The notes under the pieces are model-generated. The model ran no database searches, was not told the DNA's origin, and saw nothing but the letters and a program-made list of their open reading frames with translations. The translations under genes were made by a program, and so were the position numbers. Below, one piece after another: positions 1 through 6,715 of a stretch of 12,784 bases of DNA; the first letter of the stretch is position 1; the number at the start of each line of letters is the position of its first letter. This DNA is from JAIBJP01 sp035639875 (GTDB taxonomy: Bacteria; Actinomycetota; Thermoleophilia; Gaiellales; Gaiellaceae). The stretch lies in assembly GCA_035639875.1 (NCBI GenBank), contig DASQXE010000079.1, forward strand, positions 1-12,784, written 5' to 3'.

Positions 1-33
1 CCCGCCGAACCGCCGGTTCCGAGACGACGGTCA

Positions 34-1032
34 CTACTTCAGCGACTCCAGGTAGGCGAGTAGGTCGTCGAGCTGCGCGTTCGAGAGGTTGAGGGCCGGC
101 ATCTTGTTGCCCGGCTTCAGGTGCTGCGGATCCACGATCCACTCGGCGAGATGAGCCCGATCGTTGGGCACGGTGAGGGCCGCGATGGTGGAGCGGTCCG
201 CGAGGTGGGTGAGGTCGGGGCCGAGGCGCCCGGCGGCATCCGTCCCGCGGATCGTGTGACAGCCGGCGCACGGCTGGGAGAGAAAGACGTTCCGGCCGCT
301 CATCGCCCGCGAGCCGGACGGCGAGCGCGCGGGCCCGGCCATGTTGGCCAGCCAGCTCTGGAAGCGTTGCGGCGGGTCGGCGACCACTTCGAGCCCCATG
401 TGCGCGTGTTGGAGACCGCAGAACTCCGAGCACTGGCCGCGGTAGACGCCGGGCTTGTCGGCGTAGAGGAGGATGCGGCTCGTGCGGCCGGGAATCATGT
501 CGATCTTCCGGTTGAGCTCGGGAATCCAGAAGCTATGGATGACGTCGGCCGTCTTCACCTCGAGGGCAACGCGCGTCTTCGCCGGGATGTGAATCTCGTT
601 GGCGGTGACCGCTCCGCTGCGCGGATAACGCACCTCCCACCACCACTGGTGGCCGACGACCTCGACGGTCAGAGCGGTCGAACCCTGGGCCGGCGCCCTC
701 GTCGCGGCCATGACGTGGAAGTTGGCGAACGCGAAGAGGACGGTCAGGACGACGACCGGGACTCCCATCCCGAAAAAGACCACGAGCCCGACGTTGAACC
801 CCTCCCGCTCGCCGATGAGCGGCCACCCGGGAGCGCTACGCCGAAGCCACGCGATCACGAGAAACGCAAGCGCGCCCCCGAACACCACCCAGGCTCCCGC
901 CATCATGAACCACCACAAGCGTTCGATCTCGTGGGCCGGGTGGCTCGCCGGCGACAAGGTCGATTGCTCGGACCCGCAGCCCGCCAGCAGGAAGGCGGCG
1001 CCGAGCGCAAGCACGAGCAGCCGGGGACGCAT
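34..1032 (-). CDS. coxB: Cytochrome c oxidase subunit II with fused C-terminal cytochrome c domain (caa3 type)
   Basis: Subunit II of an aa3-type terminal oxidase: it takes electrons from cytochrome c through the CuA centre and passes them to subunit I at the outer face of the membrane. The N-terminus is a lipoprotein signal ending in LLAGC (Cys19 from the start chosen here). Two membrane helices follow at about 37-63 and 78-106, then HQWWW at 128-132. CuA ligands are visible: His166, and CSEFCGLQHAHM with Cys201, Cys205, His209 and Met212. A C-terminal cytochrome c domain carries CAGCH (255-259) and the axial Met311 in GNKMPAL. The frame is open from a GTG at 1086 and an ATG at 1062. I prefer the ATG at 1032 because it gives a normal-length signal peptide. 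It lies downstream of msrA on the same strand, and coxA probably follows beyond the left edge (inference). Confidence 0.93.
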   Translation of the reverse strand: MRPRLLVLALGAAFLLAGCGSEQSTLSPASHPAHEIERLWWFMMAGAWVVFGGALAFLVIAWLRRSAPGWPLIGEREGFNVGLVVFFGMGVPVVVLTVLFAFANFHVMAATRAPAQGSTALTVEVVGHQWWWEVRYPRSGAVTANEIHIPAKTRVALEVKTADVIHSFWIPELNRKIDMIPGRTSRILLYADKPGVYRGQCSEFCGLQHAHMGLEVVADPPQRFQSWLANMAGPARSPSGSRAMSGRNVFLSQPCAGCHTIRGTDAAGRLGPDLTHLADRSTIAALTVPNDRAHLAEWIVDPQHLKPGNKMPALNLSNAQLDDLLAYLESLK

Positions 1033-1144
1033 GCCCCTCGCCACCGCGGCAGAGTTCCACATCTCGCCCGGGGGAGGGGCCGGCACCCGCCATTCCGTAG
1101 CCGCGGCCCCGGCTTGCTAAACCGCGGAGGTCGCCCGAGTCGAG

Positions 1145-1657
1145 CTAGGCGCTACGAGCCTCGGCGAGCTCGACGGTGCAGCTCGCCCGGCCGCGCTTCT
1201 CGAGGTACTGCTGGTGGTAGTCCTCGGCCTCGTAGAACTCGGACGCAGGCACGATCTCGGTCACGATCTTCTTCGGCCAGTGGAGCTTGGCCTGCTGCTC
1301 CTCCTTCGTCTGCTCGGCCGCCTGCTGCTGCCCGGGCGAATGGAAGAAGATCGCCGAGCGGTACTGCGAGCCGATGTCGAGGCCCTGCCGATTCTTCGTG
1401 GTCGGGTTGTGCTTCGTCCAGAAGACGTTCAGCAGCTCGTCGTACGAGACGCGCTCCGGATCGAACGTGACCTCGACGGCCTCCGCGTGCCCGGTGCCGT
1501 GGCCGCAGACCAGCTCGTACGTGGGATTGGGAACGTGTCCACCCGTGTAGCCGACACGCGTTGCGACGACACCCGGGATCTGGCGGAACGCCGCCTCGAC
1601 GCCCCAGAAACAACCTGCTCCGAACGTTGCCTTCTCCAAAGAGTTCTCCTTGGTCAT
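1145..1657 (-). CDS. msrA: Peptide-methionine (S)-S-oxide reductase MsrA
   Basis: Reduces the S epimer of methionine sulfoxide in proteins or as the free amino acid. The product is 170 residues, a usual length for bacterial MsrA. The catalytic motif GCFWG is at 15-19 (nucleophile Cys16), with GYTGG at 37-40 onward, GHAEAVEV near 56-63 and the conserved EDYHQQYL at 145-152. Cys160 in RASC near the C-terminus is a plausible resolving cysteine, and Cys51 is a second candidate. The ATG at 1657 has a strong ribosome binding site, AGGTGA, seven bases upstream. Its TGA is the stop codon of the preceding gene (1664-2170), so the two are translationally linked. coxB follows 112 bases downstream on the same strand, suggesting co-transcription of repair and respiratory genes. 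Confidence 0.96.
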   Translation of the reverse strand: MTKENSLEKATFGAGCFWGVEAAFRQIPGVVATRVGYTGGHVPNPTYELVCGHGTGHAEAVEVTFDPERVSYDELLNVFWTKHNPTTKNRQGLDIGSQYRSAIFFHSPGQQQAAEQTKEEQQAKLHWPKKIVTEIVPASEFYEAEDYHQQYLEKRGRASCTVELAEARSA

Positions 1658-1663
1658 GTGTGT

Positions 1664-2170
1664 TCACCTATTCGAACGCTTGCGCGGGCGCAGCTGTTCC
1701 GCCGTGAAGCCGAAGCCGACGGGCTGGAGCTCGTGCGTGAGCCTGCCCTGCCGGACCAGCTCGGCCGCCTCCGCGTCTCTGGCGGCGGCACGTAGCGTCT
1801 CCTCCACCCGCCGCAGGGTCGCCTCCCCCGCCCCCTCGCGCCGAGCCGCGGTCAAAAGGGCCTCGATCGCCTTCCGCTCGTCCGCCGCCGCCTTGTGCAC
1901 CGTGTCGGGTCGGCCGCCTTGTAGGAGCTTCGCCTGGGCCGAGCGCAGGCGCTCGCCCGCGGTCAGCAGTGCCCGGACGTTCATGCGCTCGCTGCGCGCG
2001 AGCCGATTGACGACGGAGGCGGCCGCCGTCGGCTTGCGCAGCTCTTTCGCCCTGGCCGAGAGTGCCCGCTCCCCTTCGCCGCGGAGCGTCTTGGCGAGAT
2101 CGTCGCGCGCGGCGGTGAATTCGGCCGGCGGGAGCGCGTACAGCTTGTCGACTTCCTTCTCGAAGTTCAC
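1664..2170 (-). CDS. Hypothetical helical protein upstream of msrA
   Basis: A 168-residue protein with no cysteine, no signal peptide and no membrane segment. It is Ala/Arg/Glu/Leu-rich and predicted by eye to be almost entirely helical, possibly coiled-coil. A motif resembling a recurrent actinobacterial hypothetical family, LRKPTAAASVVNRLAR, lies at 44-59; it is followed by repeated short amphipathic segments and a basic tail (RPRKRSNR). The start is a GTG at 2170 with only a weak purine stretch upstream, so it is provisional. The TGA stop overlaps the msrA ribosome binding site and leaves six bases before msrA, strong evidence of an operon. Function is unknown; the context suggests a stress or redox-linked role, but nothing in the sequence shows this. 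Confidence 0.75.
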   Translation of the reverse strand: MNFEKEVDKLYALPPAEFTAARDDLAKTLRGEGERALSARAKELRKPTAAASVVNRLARSERMNVRALLTAGERLRSAQAKLLQGGRPDTVHKAAADERKAIEALLTAARREGAGEATLRRVEETLRAAARDAEAAELVRQGRLTHELQPVGFGFTAEQLRPRKRSNR

Positions 2171-2322
2171 GGGTTTAGCGCCAGGATCGCACGGTATGGC
2201 TCACGAGTCGATGGCAACCGACGCCGAACAACGCGAACAGGCCGAGGTGGAGGCGACGATGGACGGAGGCCTGTGCCGGCTCGACCTGCCCGGGCCGCCG
2301 GCCGAGGAGGAAGAGCCCGAGC

Positions 2323-3738
2323 TCAGGCCGCCAGGACGCGTTCCCGTTCCTCCTCGAAGGCCACAGCGGACGGGTCCGTAGCGGCCACGCACGCTTCGGG
2401 CAACGCGGCGCAGCCGAGCCAGAGCACCTCTGGGCGCGCGACGACGACCGCGAGGCCGCCGGCGAACGTGACCACCCCGTCGACCGCAACGGCTCCCCCC
2501 GCGCCCAACCAGGCTGCGAGGCCCGCGGTGATCAGGGCCCCGACGGGCAGTACCCCGACGAAGCAGGCCGCCCAGATCGCCATGGCGCGCGCTCTCATCT
2601 CGTCGGAGCTCGTCGCCTGAACGACCACGGTCGAGAGGCCGATGAAGACGACGCCGGTCAAGCCGCCGACGATCGCGAGCGCAAACGAAAGCGACACCCA
2701 TTTCGAGACGCCGATCGCCGCGATCGCGGCCGCGCACAGGAAATAGGCGGCGAGCGCCGGCTCGCCCTTGTTCACGCGCCTGGAGAGGTACAGGAGCGCG
2801 AGCGAGCCGAGGACCGAGCCGAAGCCGACGAGCGAGATGAGAAGCCCGAGCGTCGTCGCTCCTCTGTGCAGCTGGAAGCGGACGAGCCCGGGGATCATGA
2901 ACGCCACCGGCGGCGTGGCGAACATCCCTGCGAACAGCATGAGCACCATGAGCGACGCGATGCTCCGTTGGCCGAAGACGTAGGCGAGCGCCTCGCGCAT
3001 CGACTGGCCGGCAGCGAGAGCCGCTCCCTTCATACGGCCGCGCGCCGCGGGCAGAGAGGCGACGGCGACGAGCACCGCCAGAAAGCTGACCGCGTTCGCG
3101 CCGAAGACCCACGCGGGGCCCGCCGCGGCAAGGAGGAACCCGGCGATCGCCGGGCCGATGAAACGCGCGAGCTGAAGCTCGAGGCTGTTCAGCGCGACGG
3201 CGCTCTCGAGGTCCCGCTCGGGGACTGTCGACGCGATCATCGCCTGGAAGGCCGGAAAGCTGAGCGTCCCGAGGCTGCCGCCGACGAGCGCGAGCGCGCC
3301 CATCAGGAAGACGGAGAGCGTGCCGCTAGCCCAGAGGATCGCGAGCGCGGCGGCGACGCCCATGTTCGCCGTCTGGAAGAGGAGCAGGAGCTTCCGCCGG
3401 TCGAAGTGATCCGCGAGGACTCCGGCCGGGAGGCCGAGCGCGAGGTTCGGGATCGTGTTCAGGAAGCCGATCAGGCCGAGAGTGGCCGCCGAACCGCCGA
3501 GAAGAAGCACGACGTAGCCGAACGCGGCCGCCTCGATCCAATTTCCTGTCAGGGAGAGGAGGACGCCCGCCGAGTAGCGCCGGAAGAGCCTGTGGCGCAG
3601 GGCCGCGAAGCTCGCCTTCCACGCCGATCGTCGCTCGGCGACAGCTGCGACTTGCGGAACCGGTCGCCCGAGCAGAGCGAGGACGCCGCCGCGCACCGCA
3701 TACGCGTCGTAGCCTCGATCTTTCAGCCAGTGCGCCAC
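2323..3738 (-). CDS. MFS transporter, DHA3/MFS_3-like, in frame downstream of a rhodanese domain
   Basis: A polytopic exporter-like protein of the major facilitator superfamily. Residue numbers are from the GTG at 3738. The first 25 or so residues (HWLKDRGYDAYAVRGG) are not transporter sequence; they are the last helix and strand of a rhodanese fold. The membrane region starts near residue 56. MFS motif A, GVLADHFDRRKLL, is at 106-118 between the second and third helices, and ARFIGPAIAG at 191-200 resembles the DHA3 group. About ten to twelve hydrophobic segments extend to about residue 434, followed by an acidic tail ending EEERERVLAA. The substrate cannot be told. No good start codon or ribosome binding site precedes the transporter proper, which argues that translation normally comes from the upstream rhodanese start at 3999. 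Confidence 0.85.
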   Translation of the reverse strand: MAHWLKDRGYDAYAVRGGVLALLGRPVPQVAAVAERRSAWKASFAALRHRLFRRYSAGVLLSLTGNWIEAAAFGYVVLLLGGSAATLGLIGFLNTIPNLALGLPAGVLADHFDRRKLLLLFQTANMGVAAALAILWASGTLSVFLMGALALVGGSLGTLSFPAFQAMIASTVPERDLESAVALNSLELQLARFIGPAIAGFLLAAAGPAWVFGANAVSFLAVLVAVASLPAARGRMKGAALAAGQSMREALAYVFGQRSIASLMVLMLFAGMFATPPVAFMIPGLVRFQLHRGATTLGLLISLVGFGSVLGSLALLYLSRRVNKGEPALAAYFLCAAAIAAIGVSKWVSLSFALAIVGGLTGVVFIGLSTVVVQATSSDEMRARAMAIWAACFVGVLPVGALITAGLAAWLGAGGAVAVDGVVTFAGGLAVVVARPEVLWLGCAALPEACVAATDPSAVAFEEERERVLAA

Positions 3739-3762
3739 ACGGACGCTCGTCGCCTCGCGCAG

Positions 3763-3999
3763 TCAGGTGCAGGCGAGGATGATCGGCCGGTCACGGGGAA
3801 GCTCGGCGAGACGGCCCGGAATCTCGTCCGGCGCGATGCGCACCGCCTCGACGAGGGGAGCGTCTATGACCTCGTTCCGGCGCACGTCGATGAGCAGCGC
3901 ACCCTCGGCGATGAGCTGACGAGCCTCCTCCGGCTCGATTCGGAGCGACGAGCGGCGAATCGCCGAAGGGACGTGGTAGCGCCGTGTTGGCGTGGACAT
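3763..3999 (-). CDS. N-terminal part of a rhodanese (sulfurtransferase) domain, ended by TGA in the active-site loop
   Basis: A 78-codon frame from the ATG at 3999. After a basic N-terminus comes a rhodanese core: EEARQLI, the LLIDVR strand (35-40), a GHIPGA-equivalent stretch, DEIPGRLAELP (58-68) and the strand RPIILACT (71-78) that leads to the active-site loop. Cys77 is the last-but-one residue. A complete domain needs the loop, a helix and a final strand; these are encoded straight after the TGA in the same frame. The upstream base sequence offers no strong ribosome binding site. It is divergent from the small membrane gene at 4082. As annotated alone it would be a truncated, probably non-functional domain, so the composite entry is the better reading. 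Confidence 0.7.
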   Translation of the reverse strand: MSTPTRRYHVPSAIRRSSLRIEPEEARQLIAEGALLIDVRRNEVIDAPLVEAVRIAPDEIPGRLAELPRDRPIILACT

Positions 4000-4031
4000 G
4001 AGAAGAAGCCTATTGGTGGGCGAGGAGATTC

Positions 4032-4041
4032 CCGGCGCCGG
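4032..4041. promoter_or_regulatory. 10-bp palindrome in a divergent intergenic region
   Basis: CCGGCGCCGG is a perfect palindrome in the 82 bases separating the divergent rhodanese-MFS gene (start 3999) and the small membrane gene (start 4082). The position suits an operator shared by both. GC-rich palindromes of this length arise easily by chance at this base composition, so the assignment is weak. Confidence 0.15.
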
Positions 4042-4081
4042 TCGAACTCAAGCCGCTCCCGCCCACGAAGGGAGACACAGG

Positions 4082-4261
4082 ATGACACTCGGTCTTCGAG
4101 CGCTGCTCATGCTCCTCGCGACGATCCTCTTCATCGTCGCCGCGCTCAACAACGACCACTTCTCGGATCTCGTTGCGATCGGCCTCGCGTGCCTCGCAGG
4201 GGCTTTCCTCGTCGAAGACACTGGTCTCGCCACGCGCTTCGGCACGCGGCGGAGAAGCTGA
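4082..4261 (+). CDS. Small two-helix membrane protein, unknown function
   Basis: A 59-residue protein with hydrophobic segments at about 4-22 and 30-44, separated by a short polar turn (NNDHFSD), and a basic C-terminal tail (TRFGTRRRS) likely to stay in the cytoplasm. The ATG at 4082 has a good ribosome binding site, AAGGGAG, seven bases upstream, which decides this start over the longer open frame from 3992. The stop is four bases from the convergent stop of the phospholipase D-like gene. It is divergent from the rhodanese-MFS gene. I do not recognise a family. Its size and good translation signals make it a credible gene. Confidence 0.7.
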   Translation: MTLGLRALLMLLATILFIVAALNNDHFSDLVAIGLACLAGAFLVEDTGLATRFGTRRRS

Positions 4262-4265
4262 CGGC

Positions 4266-5723
4266 TCAACCGTCCACCAAGAGGCCCTGAAGTGGGCCGA
4301 GAAGGCGGGCCGAGCGCCTCGAGACGTGCGGCAACAGCACGAGCCGGTGCGTGAGGAGCTCGCCCGCCCTCCGGCGCGCGAGCTGCTCCTCTGCGATCGG
4401 CTTCCAGCGCCTGTCGACGAGCTCGATCGCGTCGCCCTCGGCCTCTGACTCTGAACACTCGAGGTGCTCCGCCCAGAGGCGGACGCGTGTTCTCCGGGCG
4501 AGCTCTGCGTCGTGCGTCACCACGTTCATCTCCGTGTCGTTGAAGAGCGAGTGCTCGTTGAGGTTCGCCGAGCCGATCGTGAGCCAGCGGTCGTCGATGA
4601 TCCCGACCTTGGCGTGGACGTACACGGGGTCGAGCACGCCGTGGGCGCGTGCTGCAAGCGTGCAGGCGAGGAACCGGCCGGCGTCGGCGTCCGCCGCGAC
4701 GAGCTCCGCCAGCGCGCCGCGCGTGTCGTCGCCACCGCTGTAGGGCTTGGCCGGCAGGAGGACGACCAGCCGAAAGTCGTCGGTGGGGGGCGAGGTGAGC
4801 TTGCCGCAGAGGAGTTCCACGATCTCGCGCGACCAGAGGAACTGGTTCTCGAGGTAGATCAGGCGCTCGGCGCCGCGCAGTGCGCGGACGTACGACTCGA
4901 GGATGCGGAACTCGCCGCGCGGGCAGGTCTCGTAAACGTTCTCCGGAATGGTCCGCACGATCTGCACCTGCACGGAGCCCGCTTCCTCGGATGAATCGGG
5001 AGCGGCAAGCTCCTCCTGCGTCACCTCCTTCCAGCGGAACCGGAAGTGAGCTGAGACGTCTGCGACCGCCGGGCCACGAAAACAGGTCGCCACGTCGTGC
5101 CAGCCGACCTGCACGCGGGCGGGATGGGAGTGCGTGTCGAAGCGGTCGCCGTCCTCGGCGGTGAGGTCGATCCCACCGACGAACGCAACGCGGTCGTCTA
5201 TGACGATCGTCTTCTCGTGATGGCAGTGCAGCGGCCGCTCGAGTCGGTCGAGCGCGCAGCGAACACCCGCCTTCGTGAGCTCCCGAGCGACCTCGCGGAC
5301 GTCGCGCCGCGACGGCCGAAAGAGCGGAAGCGGGGCGCCGGCCCAGAGGAGAAGGCGTACGTCGACCCGCCGCGCGAGCGACGACAGAAGGTTGCGCAGG
5401 ACGACGGGCTCCTCGTCGCGCGTGAGCGGGAAGTCCGGCGACACATACCAACCGGTCAGGTAAACGTGCGACTGTGCGTTTTCGAGCTCGGTCGCGATAC
5501 GCGGAAGGGCCTCGGCGCCGTCGATGAGCACCTCGACCTTGTTCCCGCGCCGAGGCGGCGGCTCGCCCTCGGCCCAGCCGGCTGCCGGAGGATCGAGAGC
5601 GCGCACCCACCCGATCTTCGCCAGGCGGCGGCGGTGATGGGCCGCAACCGCGTCGGCAACGCCGTCACCCACCGCCCGGTCGATGCGCAGGAGCGCCTTT
5701 GCCGGTGTTGGAGGAGTTCGCAA
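4266..5723 (-). CDS. Phospholipase D-superfamily protein with two HKD motifs (cardiolipin synthase/PLD-like)
   Basis: A 485-residue enzyme of the phospholipase D superfamily, acting through a phospho-histidine intermediate in hydrolysis or transphosphatidylation of phospholipids. Both catalytic HxKxxxxD motifs are complete: His169, Lys171, Asp176 in HHEKTIVIDD, followed by VGGIDL; and His370, Lys372, Asp377 in HAKVGIIDD, followed by GSANLNEHSL. IYLENQFLWS at 289-298 matches the IxxENQ-F element typical of PLD enzymes of the eukaryote and Streptomyces type rather than classical Cls. No signal peptide and no N-terminal membrane helices are visible, unlike ClsA. The start is uncertain: the longest frame opens with a TTG at 5723 with no clear ribosome binding site, only 19 bases from the divergent start at 5743. 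An in-frame GTG at codon 18 is an alternative. Confidence 0.88.
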   Translation of the reverse strand: MRTPPTPAKALLRIDRAVGDGVADAVAAHHRRRLAKIGWVRALDPPAAGWAEGEPPPRRGNKVEVLIDGAEALPRIATELENAQSHVYLTGWYVSPDFPLTRDEEPVVLRNLLSSLARRVDVRLLLWAGAPLPLFRPSRRDVREVARELTKAGVRCALDRLERPLHCHHEKTIVIDDRVAFVGGIDLTAEDGDRFDTHSHPARVQVGWHDVATCFRGPAVADVSAHFRFRWKEVTQEELAAPDSSEEAGSVQVQIVRTIPENVYETCPRGEFRILESYVRALRGAERLIYLENQFLWSREIVELLCGKLTSPPTDDFRLVVLLPAKPYSGGDDTRGALAELVAADADAGRFLACTLAARAHGVLDPVYVHAKVGIIDDRWLTIGSANLNEHSLFNDTEMNVVTHDAELARRTRVRLWAEHLECSESEAEGDAIELVDRRWKPIAEEQLARRRAGELLTHRLVLLPHVSRRSARLLGPLQGLLVDG

Positions 5724-5742
5724 GCGGGAGACTTATAGCCGC

Positions 5743-6489
5743 GTGACCAGCGTCCTACTCTTTCTGTCCGCCTTCCTCGCGAGCGGCGTCGAGTTCGTCG
5801 AAGCGCTGACGATCGTCCTCGCGCTCGGAACTGCGCGCGGCTGGCGTTCGCCGCTCGTCGGGGCCGGCGCGGCCGCTCTCGCGCTTGCAGCGCTCGTGGC
5901 CGCCTTGGGACCCGCCCTGGTTCTCGTGCCGATCGACGCGCTTCGCCTTGTTGTGGGCGCGGTCTTGCTGCCGTTCGGTCTGCAGTGGCTGCGCAAAGCA
6001 ATCCTCCGCGCGAGCGGCTACGTCGCAATCCACGACGAGGAAGAAGCGTTTCGGCGCCAGAGCGACGCGGCACGTCGGTCGGGAGTCGAGGGCGAGGCCG
6101 GTCTCGACTGGTATGCGTTCACCTTGTCCTTCAAGGGCGTGCTTCTCGAAGGGCTCGAAGTGGCGTTCATCGTCATCACGTTCGGCTCGAGCGAGCGGAA
6201 TCTTCCGCTGGCCGCCCTTGCGGGCGGCACCGCTCTCGTGCTCGTCGTCGCCGCGGGCGCCGCTCTCCGCGCGCCACTCACGCGGATCCCCGAGAACACG
6301 ATCAAGTTCACGGTCGGCATCCTCCTGACAACGTTCGGGATCTTCTGGGGCGCGGAAGGAACGGGCGTCTCGTGGCCCGGCGATGATTTCGCCCTCTTGG
6401 GCGTGCTCGCGTTCGTCTCTCTCTCGGCATTCGTGCTCGTCAGGGTCTTGCGGGCGCGCCGCGCACCGATTCCCGCGGAGGCGCTGTGA
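5743..6489 (+). CDS. Polytopic membrane protein, COG4280-like, with two ExxE-containing repeats resembling FTR1-type permeases
   Basis: A 248-residue integral membrane protein with six or seven hydrophobic segments. The two halves each begin with a similar acidic helix: GVEFVEALTIVLALG (Glu17, Glu20) and GVLLEGLEVAFIVITFG (Glu136, Glu139). Paired ExxE in repeated helices is the hallmark of FTR1-like iron permeases (REGLE), so a metal or cation transport role is plausible, but only by analogy. A polar loop (about 94-122, HDEEEAFRRQSD) separates the halves. I chose the GTG at 5743, preceded by GGGAG at a longish twelve-base spacing; the open frame extends back to 5683 but would run into the divergent PLD gene. 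Its stop overlaps the next start (GTGA), indicating translational coupling. The best family match I can recall is COG4280, uncharacterised. Confidence 0.8.
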   Translation: MTSVLLFLSAFLASGVEFVEALTIVLALGTARGWRSPLVGAGAAALALAALVAALGPALVLVPIDALRLVVGAVLLPFGLQWLRKAILRASGYVAIHDEEEAFRRQSDAARRSGVEGEAGLDWYAFTLSFKGVLLEGLEVAFIVITFGSSERNLPLAALAGGTALVLVVAAGAALRAPLTRIPENTIKFTVGILLTTFGIFWGAEGTGVSWPGDDFALLGVLAFVSLSAFVLVRVLRARRAPIPAEAL

Positions 6490-6707
6490 CCCTCGTCGGG
6501 CGCTTCGGCCGCTTCTGGTGGAACTTCATCGTCGGAGACGACTGGCGCGCCGCGCTCGGGATCGCCGTGGCCTTCGGCGTATCGGCGCTCCTCGTCGCTG
6601 TAGGCGTCCCGGCCTGGTGGCTCTTACCGCTCGCGGCGGTGATCGTCCTGGCCGACTCGCTCCGACGCGCGACGCGGCGCGGAACGCAAACACCTCCGCC
6701 GGTGTAG
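6486..6707 (+). CDS. Small membrane protein coupled to the ExxE permease-like gene
   Basis: A 73-residue protein with an amphipathic aromatic N-terminus (FGRFWWNFIVGDDW) and two membrane helices at about 22-40 and 43-58, then a basic tail with Thr/Pro end (RRATRRGTQTPPPV). Its GTG start at 6486 overlaps the upstream stop by four bases (GTGA), so the two are almost certainly translated together. The next gene starts eight bases after its stop. The arrangement suggests a small accessory subunit of the upstream membrane protein. That role is inferred only from coupling; no catalytic or binding motif is visible. Confidence 0.75.
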   Translation: MTLVGRFGRFWWNFIVGDDWRAALGIAVAFGVSALLVAVGVPAWWLLPLAAVIVLADSLRRATRRGTQTPPPV

Positions 6708-6715
6708 AAACTCCG

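Larger units (their letters stand above)
2323..3999 (-). other. Composite reading: rhodanese-MFS fusion gene of 559 codons with one in-frame TGA (codon 79)
   Basis: The rhodanese frame and the MFS frame are the same frame. Between them lie the TGA at 3763-3765 and eight sense codons, LREATSVR, which lead straight into VAHWLKDRGYDAYAVRGG. Joined, ILACT-(TGA)-LREATSVRVAHWLKDRG is a continuous rhodanese active-site loop and helix. I recall a rhodanese subgroup with CxCPxEATSxRVA in this place; there the TGA would replace the second Cys. A two-base change to the neighbouring codon (Pro to Leu) is also implied by that comparison. The downstream 1.4 kb stays open with intact motifs, so there is no general decay. 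The options are selenocysteine insertion, stop readthrough, a recent nonsense mutation or a base-call error. The reading frame is certain; the biology is open. Confidence 0.7.

Noticed and set aside
7..19. A GAACC-GCC-GGTTC hairpin just after the coxB stop.
   Set aside because: A five-base stem with a triloop and no T-run; too weak to call a terminator at the window edge.
1101..1127. CCGCGG repeated at 1101-1106 and 1122-1127 between msrA and coxB, able to pair.
   Set aside because: Each copy is a 6-base palindrome common at this GC content, there is no T-run, and coxB and msrA look co-oriented, so a terminator is not supported.
121..1470. A 449-codon plus-strand frame across coxB and msrA.
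   Set aside because: It is antisense to two genes with clear catalytic motifs and is Arg/Gly/Ala-rich without domains, a normal artefact of GC-rich coding DNA.
2196..2381. A plus-strand 61-codon acidic frame starting MAHESMATDAEQREQAEVEA in the gap between the MFS stop and the 168-residue gene.
   Set aside because: It overlaps the MFS 3' end by nearly 60 bases, the AGGA upstream is weak and distant, and the composition looks like an antisense shadow. No feature was seen in the remaining 2171-2322 gap.
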